From Papio anubis (lineage: Eukaryota; Chordata; Mammalia; Primates; Cercopithecidae): DNA of 64,000 nucleotides. Below are positions 56,728 through 64,000 of the stretch, in pieces. A program made the position numbers and the translations under genes. The stretch is taken from assembly GCF_008728515.1 (NCBI RefSeq), contig NC_044981.1, forward strand, positions 133,053,937 through 133,117,936. Direction: 5' to 3'. The notes below the pieces were generated by a model, which saw nothing but the letters and a program-made list of their open reading frames with translations, was not told where the DNA came from and searched no databases. Position 1 is the first letter of the stretch. Each line of letters begins with the position of its first letter.

Positions 56728-56970
56728 TAGTGATTGCATACACAGATTTTGGAGCTAGATTGCCAGGGCTGAAGTCCTACTTTCTTTCATGTAGTAGCTT
56801 GTGACTCTGGGTTAGTTATTTAATGTTTCAGGGCCTCAAGTTTTTTGTTTCCTTCTGCACACTGGGAATAATAATACCTAACTCAAGAGTTATTTTAAGG
56901 ATTGACTGAGTCAAATATGTAACATACTTACATGAGTGCTTGACGTAAAGTACATGTTTTTGATGATGAT
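56728..56970 (+). mobile_element. MIR SINE
   Basis: 'gattttggagctagattgccagggctg', 'ctctgggttagttatttaatg', 'cacactgggaataataatacc' and 'catgagtgcttgacg' cover nearly the whole MIR. Confidence 0.8.
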
Positions 56971-58467
56971 AAAGGGCAGACTGTTACCTGTTGGTGAATT
57001 AATTTGGAAATAGTATAGGAAAGCATCGTTGTGATTAATTTGTAAGTCATTTGGGAAATGAATGTTTGTTTCTAATGCATATGCAGTATAACGCCTTTAT
57101 TTTAAAACTAATAGTGGGATGAGTTATATAAATAGCTCATATTATTTGAATACTACATTTAATATCCAAAAAGGACTTTAAGTGTTTAAACGTGTCGAAC
57201 TCTTGTTAGGCCCGGGTGACTGTTTTGAATAGCTTTAATGCTTCAGTTTGGGTAGCTATAAAGTTGCAGAGTGTTTGTTGCTCTTAATAAGATGGAAAAT
57301 CGTCTAGTGTAGAGCAAGGAAAAGTTACTTGCACATGTTCCTCAAAGAGCAAATTGACTTTAGGTTATATGAATACTTGCAGGTAAAAGTACCAATGTAT
57401 TGTTGTAGCTAAAGGGTTTGAGAAAAGAATAATTGTTATACTTTTGTGCCCTTAAAATTTATTTATATAAAACAGCTGTTTCTGATTAGGCTGTTCTCAT
57501 AACCAAGAAGTGATGTTTCATGGGGCAGAGTTCAGCTGAATGTATATCTGTGGCACAGATCTGGGGGATGTGTTCCCTTCACCTAGTTCTTCTTGAGCTC
57601 TGTGCCCCATCTCCTTCCCATTTAATGCAAAAATTTGAAAACTGTCCTGTTTTTCTCCTCATCTATAGAATACATAATAAACTTGCGTACATGCTCCAGG
57701 CTGTAGGCTAGGAAACTATGTCCTCCTAGTAAGTTCTCCAGTTTCTCCCTACACCTACATTTCAAGTTCTTATCAGCACTGTAGTTCCTGCTTACAAAAG
57801 GCTCATAAGAGCAGGCTGCTTTGCTTCCACCTCTAAGAGACTGGGACTTTTTTGGTGGGTGTGGACATAATTAGCGAAAGGATGAACTGGAGGGGAGGAT
57901 AGAGCTGTATGCAATTAGAAATTTAGAAGCCATTTTTCATAGGGAAAAAATAGCAAAAATGATTTTTAAATTCCATGGAGATATTCATTCTATAATTCTA
58001 CCATATTATGGATTAATTTCTTTTTGCTAGCCAGAAAACTTAAAACAGCGTTTATTTGTAGCACCATTACTGTAGGAAAAGTTCCCAACTACAGGTTTAG
58101 AAATAAACTTTTCCAACCCAAATAAAGTCTTCAGCTAAGTTGGGGGTTTCTGTTCAGTGTTTCTTTGTTGCGTCTCCAGACTTTTGTGATCTGAGAAGTA
58201 AAAGTTCTGATTTTTTTCTGCTTCTAGTTTTATCTTACTTTAGTACAATGTCCTTCCCCCGGCACATGGGAGCTTTGTATACTCCAATAAATATGCCTTT
58301 CTTTGTCTCCTAAACATGTGCCTGTCTTCTGTTAGGGATTATGTACTTGTCTACATTTGTCATTGATTTGGGACTATTTAGGAAGGTGGAAAATGGCATG
58401 CATTCTTGTGACTTTAGATGAATCAGATTATAGCTGTATAATGTAATTAATGTAGTAAAGTAAGAAG
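56971..58467. other. Intron 1, nothing recognised
   Basis: 1.5 kb of AT-rich intronic DNA with no repeat or exon I can name. Confidence 0.4.
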
Positions 58468-58476
58468 AAGTGCTTT

Positions 58477-58620
58477 GGCTGGGCGTGGTGGCTCATGCCT
58501 GTAAATCCCAGCACTTTGGGAGGCCGAGGCTGGTGGATCGCAAGGTCAGGAGTTCAAGACCAGCCTGGCCAATATGGTGAAACTCCGTCTCTACTAAAAA
58601 TACAGGAATTAGCTGGGCGT
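58477..58620 (+). mobile_element. Outer Alu, left part
   Basis: 'ggctgggcgtggtggctcatg' to 'ggaattagctgggcg'. Flank aagtgcttt (58468-58476) returns at 59063-59071 beyond the right part, proving one element. Confidence 0.93.
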
Positions 58621-58622
58621 TA

Positions 58623-58922
58623 GGCTGCGTGCGTGGCTCATGTCTGTAATCCCAGCACTCTGGGATGCCAAGGCGGGGTGGGTCATCTGAGGTCAGTGGT
58701 TCAAGACCAGCCTGGCCAACATGGCGAAAGCCCGTCTCTACTAAAAATAAAAAAAATTAGTCTGGCGTGGTGGTACATGCCTGTAATCCCAGCTACTCGG
58801 GAGGCTGAGGTGGGAGAATTGCTTGAACCCATTGGGCGGAGGTTGCAGTGAGCTGAGATTGTGCCATTGCACTCTAGCTTGGGCGACAAGAGCAAAACTT
58901 CGTCTCAAAAAAAAAAAAAAAA
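58623..58922 (+). mobile_element. Inner Alu inserted into the outer Alu
   Basis: A second complete Alu, 'ggctgcgtgcgtggctcatg' to 'gagcaaaacttcgtctc' plus a 16-base A tail, sits exactly at the middle of the outer one. Confidence 0.93.
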
Positions 58923-59062
58923 CTGGACATGGTGGTACGTGCTGCTCGGGAGGCTGAGGCAGGAGAATCGCTTGAACCCAGGAAACGGAGGTTGCAGTTA
59001 GCCAAGATCGCGTTACTGCACTCCAGCTTGGGCGAAAGAGCAAGCCTCCGTCTCCAAAAAAA
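58923..59062 (+). mobile_element. Outer Alu, right part
   Basis: 'ctggacatggtggtacgtg' continues the right arm of the outer Alu to its short A tail. A few bases are missing before 'ctcgggaggctgaggc'. Confidence 0.92.
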
Positions 59063-59071
59063 AAGTGCTTT

Positions 59072-60206
59072 AACACCATGCTTCTATAAAATTAGAATTC
59101 TGTAGAAAAATCTTGCAATTCACACTAACAAGAATTTTGAAATTTTGGTGGTTTGGCTGTAGAGATCTGGCTCATTTCTGAATGCTAATGACTGTCAGAT
59201 ACCATCTATATTTGAGGAAAATAATAGGAATTATTGATTGAACAGCATAAAATTAAAATCATACTTAGAGATTTGGGTAACTCAGGCTTTAAAGACATGT
59301 AAACATGGGATATCTTAAGTTTTAAATTATTTTTTGAAAATGAATACATGTTTTAACTAAACAAGAGTGAAGGTTTTTGCTAGGTACAAATGATAAGCCT
59401 AGAAAAAAACAAATGTACAAATGTCTGCTCTGAAGGAGCTTGCAGTACAACTCAATTGGGTTCTAAAACAACTTTTTAAATATAATATTTAGGAAGTCTT
59501 GCATGGTTCTTTCTTTTGAGGAATGGAACTTTCAAAGTTTGTTGTTGAGTAATTGAGATGAAGTTTGAGTAAGAAAAGGTAAGTTGGCAACTGAAAGTTG
59601 AAAGCAACTCAGGCTATTTATAGGTGGGCTAGAAACATGTAACTTGATCAACGTATTCTATAATTAATGTTTTTACTAAGGTTACTAAGTGTGTGCCTGT
59701 TCATTTCTCGTTGTCCAAATAATACAAAGTTACGGTACATCATCTGATAGAATATTTTTAGGTGAAATTAGGAGTAAATGTATATAGTGTCTTTTTTAAA
59801 GATAAATTATTGGTGGTTAATTTTTTATTTATTATTGAAAATGGGGATATATTTTAATGTTTCCAGACTGAATTTCTTTGGAATTATAGCATTTCTGAAT
59901 TATTTTCTCTTATAGTGTAATCACACAGGATATATTTAGGCAATTGTATAAGTGCATTATTAATCCTTTGCCCCCTGTTATTTTCTTAGAACAAGGTTTA
60001 TTTACAGAAGAATCAATAGAGACCTGGCAGGTAATAAATGAGTGAAGTGGATGACTAGAAATTGCAGGCCTCAGAAAAATGTGGGTTTTGGTAGAAAATG
60101 TTAGCTAGGATTTCCAAAATACTGAGTAAGAAAAAAAAAATCCCATCTGCAGGATGGATCTGACCCAGGCACTGCCAGTGTGTGACCCCTATCCTGAAGG
60201 ACAAGG
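59072..60206. other. Intron 1, nothing recognised
   Basis: AT-rich intronic DNA, about 1.1 kb, with no named repeat. Confidence 0.4.
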
Positions 60207-60700
60207 TGGTGGTTTGAGTTGTCTGTTACTGTGAAACATACCATTCCAAAACTTAGGGGCTAAAAACTCCAGTTTTCTTTTCTGATTCTGGAGGATCACA
60301 ATCAAATTCTTTCTTGGGCTTTATCATGCAAGATGGGCTAGGGTGGGGTCATCGGAGGCTTCTTCATGTACACATTTATTTGGCACTTGTGCTGGTTGGT
60401 TATCTCTTGCATTTCTCCTCCTGCATTTTCTGGATGACTTGGGCTCCCTGATAGTACTACAGTAGCCAGGTAATCAGACTTCTGACATTCTTGCGGGTTT
60501 ACCCCAGAGCGAGGATTTCGAGAAGTCTAGGAGGAAGCTACCAGGCTTCTCATGACCTCAGAAGTTACTCATTGTCACTTGGCTGTGTTCTATTGGCCAA
60601 TTAATCATAGGCCAACTCAGATTCGAGAGGATGGAGGAATAGGATACACTTCTCAATGAGGGAATGGCTAGCACACAGAGAGGAGAAGGAGTTGATCGTG
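60207..60700 (-). mobile_element. LTR-like old repeat, family unsure
   Basis: 'gttactgtgaaacataccattccaaaacttag', 'ggctgtgttctattggcc' and 'cacttctcaatgaggga' resemble a common mammalian LTR/transposon consensus with an interior I know but cannot name. No coding capacity. Confidence 0.4.
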
Positions 60701-61119
60701 GCTATCTTTGGTGAAAAGCTACCCAGATGTCATTCCAGGCTCTTTGTACCTGGCCTTACCTGCCTTTCCTGATCTTCTTGCTTGCTACTCTTATACAGGA
60801 TCCCCTATACCCTGGAGCGTGACTTTAAAATCTGCATCTGCATATAAATGCATATCCTATGTGCATTTATCTCTTAGCCTTGCTTTGTTGGTAACTTCAT
60901 ATTGAATAATCTTTTTGTTCATCACGAACATAAATGCCTTATGCAGGGGCCTGGTATTATTCTTTATCCTAAGGATTATATAGATTCAATTCCCCATATA
61001 TAATAGAACTTAACTATATTTTTGAATTGATTGATATTTGATATTTTAGAAGGATTGGATATTTATTGTTTGCAGGACACTTTATTATACAGACTTTTCC
61101 CCCCTGCTAAAAATTATGG

Positions 61120-61427
61120 GGCCGGGCGCTGTGGTTCATGCCTGTAATCCCAGCACTTTGGGGGGCCGAGGCGGGCAGATCACGAGGTTGGGAGATCGAG
61201 ACCATCCTGGCTAACACGGTGAAACCCCCGTCTCTACTAAAAAAATACAAAAAATTAGCCAGGCGTGGTGGCGGGCGTCTATAGTCCCAGCTACTCAGGA
61301 GGCTGAGGCAGGAGAATGGCGTGAACCCGGGAGGCGGAGCTTGCAGTGAGCCGAGATCGCGCCACTGCGCTCCAGCCTGGGCGACAGAGCGAGACTCCGT
61401 CTTCAAAAAAAAAAAAAAAGAAAAAAA
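61120..61427 (+). mobile_element. AluY with target-site duplication
   Basis: Complete CpG-rich copy: 'ggccgggcgctgtggttcatg', 'atcgagaccatcctggctaac', 'gcgtgaacccgggaggcgg', end 'gcgagactccgtcttc' plus a broken A tail. Flanks aaaaattatg at 61109-61118 and 61428-61437. Young for this window. Confidence 0.95.
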
Positions 61428-61437
61428 AAAAATTATG

Positions 61438-63494
61438 CTTGATTCCCAAAAATGTTTTCCAAAAAGTATGTAAATTTAGATTTTAGGCACAAGTGCCAAT
61501 TTGAATTTGGGAAGAACAGAGTACTGAGAAACGAGATACTCTTTTAAAGAACATGACAGGGTCTGTAGGAAGTTCTTGTGAAATGTCAGCTAGCTATTAT
61601 TCTGTGTAGTGTAATAAATTAAGCTGCTGCTGCCTTTTCTTGGCAGCCAAGTTGCCAAAGGCCCTTCTTTGTTTACATCCAGTGATATTTACTCTAAGGG
61701 ACTATTGGACACAGATGCAGTGTTTTAGAGTAGGTGGTATTTTTTTGAGATCACATGTTACATGTGAAAAACATCCCAGAGGCTATAGGAAAATTAATTG
61801 CCAGTATTTGAGTTACTTGGTTTTTCTACTCCCAGTACAGTAGTTACATTTAGCAGTCATCCAATAACTGTTATCATTGAGACTTCACGTACTTGAATAG
61901 CATCAGTGTAGGATTTCCTTTCTTTCTCGTTTAGAAACTTTCACTTTACTGTGCTTATTACTAAACTCTATTTGCTTCTTGCCACACTTCAAAGAAAGGG
62001 AGAAGATAGGTGACTAGGAAGCCCTCTGAGCTGTAGGCGGGTGGGGCAGGCTGGAGGACAATGTTTTTCCCTTAATTGAGGGAACTTTCTTTTAACAGTA
62101 CTTTAAGATAAGAAAATGTTTACATTTCTTTAAAATACTTCGTATCTTCAGCTTAGGACTGCCACTGTTTTTGTGGGGACTTAATGCATACATTTAAATT
62201 ATTTGCCTGTAGAAATGATGGGATGCTTTGTCAGATCACTTAATTGCTAAGATATTAGTGTCATTTAGAGAAATAAACTTTCAGTAATTTTCCCATCTCC
62301 TATGTTATAGATTGAAAATTGTGTCATCTCCGTTTTGCAGGGAGAGGAAAAGACTAATCCCTTTTTAAACTTAGCTTGAAGCCTGAAGCTTGAAGGCAAA
62401 GTCCAGGGTAGCAGCTCTTAAAATGAAAGGCCCATTCTTATAGCTATTTACACATCTCAGGAGAGACTAATACTTTGTTAATCCGCTTAAAGCAAAATTT
62501 CTTCCATAAATTGGGTTTAGATCCCTGTTTCCAAAATTGTGTGTTGGACACTGTTAACAGGTGTTCCATTAAAAAGAGTTTTGTGGTTCAATATTTTGGT
62601 GTAAACAAAGTTTACTGCAGTTAGCAAGCAATGAGTTTCTGGGGCAAAAAAAAGTTTACTGCAGGACTTCTTGTAGCATATAATATCCTGGTGAGTGTTT
62701 TGAATCTCTAAAAGAGAGATGCAGAGACTTTGTAGCAAGTAACATATTCCAAATTGTTTTTACCTAGGAGCTATTATTATTATTATTATTATTATTTGCA
62801 GAATTGTTATTACCATTGTTCCAGGGAACACAGTTTGTGAAATTCCCAAACATGGCTGTCCCTTTATACGTTGAAAAATGTTAAAAAATGTATACTTTGG
62901 AATTAGTGAGATATTTTAGGCTTTTTCGTAATAGTCGCAGTTGTTAATGTTTTGAAGCTGTCTTCTGCTTGCTACCATATACTTTACAGATATTGACATG
63001 ATCTGCAGAATCTCCACCTTGGTGAATTTATTTCCATAGTAAGAATATTTCTTTTTAATACTCAAGCTTCACAGAACACAAGTCTTTCAGTAAAACAGTT
63101 TTTACTTTATATCTTCTATAGAGAAAATTTATATTTATGTCTTAAAGCCCAATAAAACATTTTAACCTAAATATGGGGGAAATAAGTGACATGTTGAAAA
63201 CATACACAATGTCAACTAAGAGGATACATACCATTGTCACTGCCTAGAAGCAACTCATAATCTTACTAACTGGTCTTCAGTTAATAGCATTTTAAGCATT
63301 TTGTATTCCAACATGATAGTTTCTTTATTCGACATGGGAGTTTTGTTGCGTATGTTTTAGAAACTGCTTCAGTGTCTTGGGTATATGTGTTACAAGTTTT
63401 TTCTATTTAAAAGTGGCACAGTTTCAGCGTTTTCTTGCAGAACATTGATTTTCAGGTAAGAATCACTGCCACTCAGTTGGAGAGGCTGTCTTAC
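61438..63494. other. Intron 1, nothing recognised except a (TAT)n run
   Basis: 2 kb of AT-rich intronic DNA. A (TAT)n microsatellite is at 62771-62798. No exon or named repeat. Confidence 0.4.
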
Positions 63495-63675
63495 CTCATT
63501 TAATCCTCATAGCAACCCATTCAGGCTGTTGGTATTATCCTCATTTTACTGATGATGAGACAGAAGCACAGAGAGGTAAAGTAACTTGCCCAAGGTCGCA
63601 CTGCTAGTGGCAGGGCTGAGATTTAGACCTAGGCAATTCGTTGTCAGGGTCTTTACCACTGTGCCATTCAGAGAA
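63495..63675 (-). mobile_element. MIR SINE
   Basis: 'acctcatttaatcctcatagc', 'tcctcattttactgatgatgag', 'agtaacttgcccaaggtcgc' and 'ggtctttaccactgtgcca' are a well-kept reverse MIR. Confidence 0.9.
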
Positions 63676-64000
63676 ATTATTTTGTTTCTATCTTTTGTGA
63701 ACCGAATGCTATTTCTTCAAGTATATACCGAGCAAGTTAAAAGTACAAGGGAATGTTTGCCTGTCTGGTAGTTTGTGTTTGTTTTTGTAATAAAAGCTCT
63801 ACTCCCTTTGGTATTTAGAGAAGGTTATGCCAGTCTGGATTCTAGGCAATTCATTGGTAGTAAAATAGGTACTTTGGGAAATCACCTTAACTGCTTTCAG
63901 GCGCCAAGATGCTATTTACTATAATAAAGTAGTAAATACTTTTACAAAATTCTGCCATTTAGTAAATAGTTTTGTGTTGCCTTGACATCGACTGGCATTT
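63676..64000. other. Intron 1, nothing recognised
   Basis: AT-rich intronic DNA at the window edge; ARHGAP18 exon 2 is not reached. Confidence 0.4.

Noticed and set aside
62771..62798. CRISPR-like or other array
   Set aside because: Regular repeats here are simple (TAT)n; no array of repeats with unique spacers exists anywhere in the window.
1..64000. tRNA, rRNA or snRNA genes
   Set aside because: No intact A/B-box tRNA fold or known small-RNA sequence was seen; the tRNA-like stretches are heads of MIR elements.
1..64000. A novel multi-gene or defence system
   Set aside because: The window is primate intergenic and intronic DNA with a single exon; nothing supports a gene cluster.

Overview
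This is nuclear DNA from a catarrhine primate, human or a close relative. The evidence is about thirty Alu insertions in both orientations, including CpG-rich AluY copies, plus two copies of the primate MADE1 transposon that gives rise to miR-548, fossil L1/L2/MIR elements, and AT-rich spacing with no operon-like gene packing. Two young Alu copies (28519-28847 and 38993-39252) are riddled with small deletions while their flanks look clean, which hints at a draft assembly with local sequence errors.

The only protein-coding segment I can support is the first coding exon of ARHGAP18, a Rho GTPase-activating protein. It starts with the ATG at 46991 and ends at a splice donor at 47103/47104. A short GC-richer promoter with CCAAT, GC-box and octamer-like motifs precedes it at about 46800-46990. 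ARHGAP18 lies on the minus strand of human chromosome 6q22.33 (knowledge, not shown here), so this window probably runs opposite to the reference numbering.

Layout: 1-46.3 kb is upstream intergenic DNA made of old L1M, L2, MIR, MaLR-type LTR and hAT fragments with Alus dropped in. Notable parts are a composite L1M copy with later insertions (about 19.3-22.4 kb), two CTCF-like motifs (5.4 and 27.0 kb), a small CpG cluster (9.0 kb), an AT-repeat/Alu patchwork (38.0-39.3 kb) and two perfect hairpins (16.4 and 43.7 kb). 46.3-47.1 kb is the promoter and exon 1. 47.1-64 kb is the start of the large ARHGAP18 intron 1, with Alus, L2, MIR, an Alu-inside-Alu and a 392-bp duplication.

The least ordinary observation is that duplication. 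Bases 51482-51873 recur in direct orientation at 50089-50480, 99.7 percent identical, pasted into the middle of an Alu with a short filler and a small loss of Alu sequence. It looks like a recent templated insertion, or an assembly error. I found no undescribed multi-gene system, and no CRISPR, tRNA, rRNA or intact viral gene. Repeat names come from recognition of consensus features by eye; subfamily calls are tentative.
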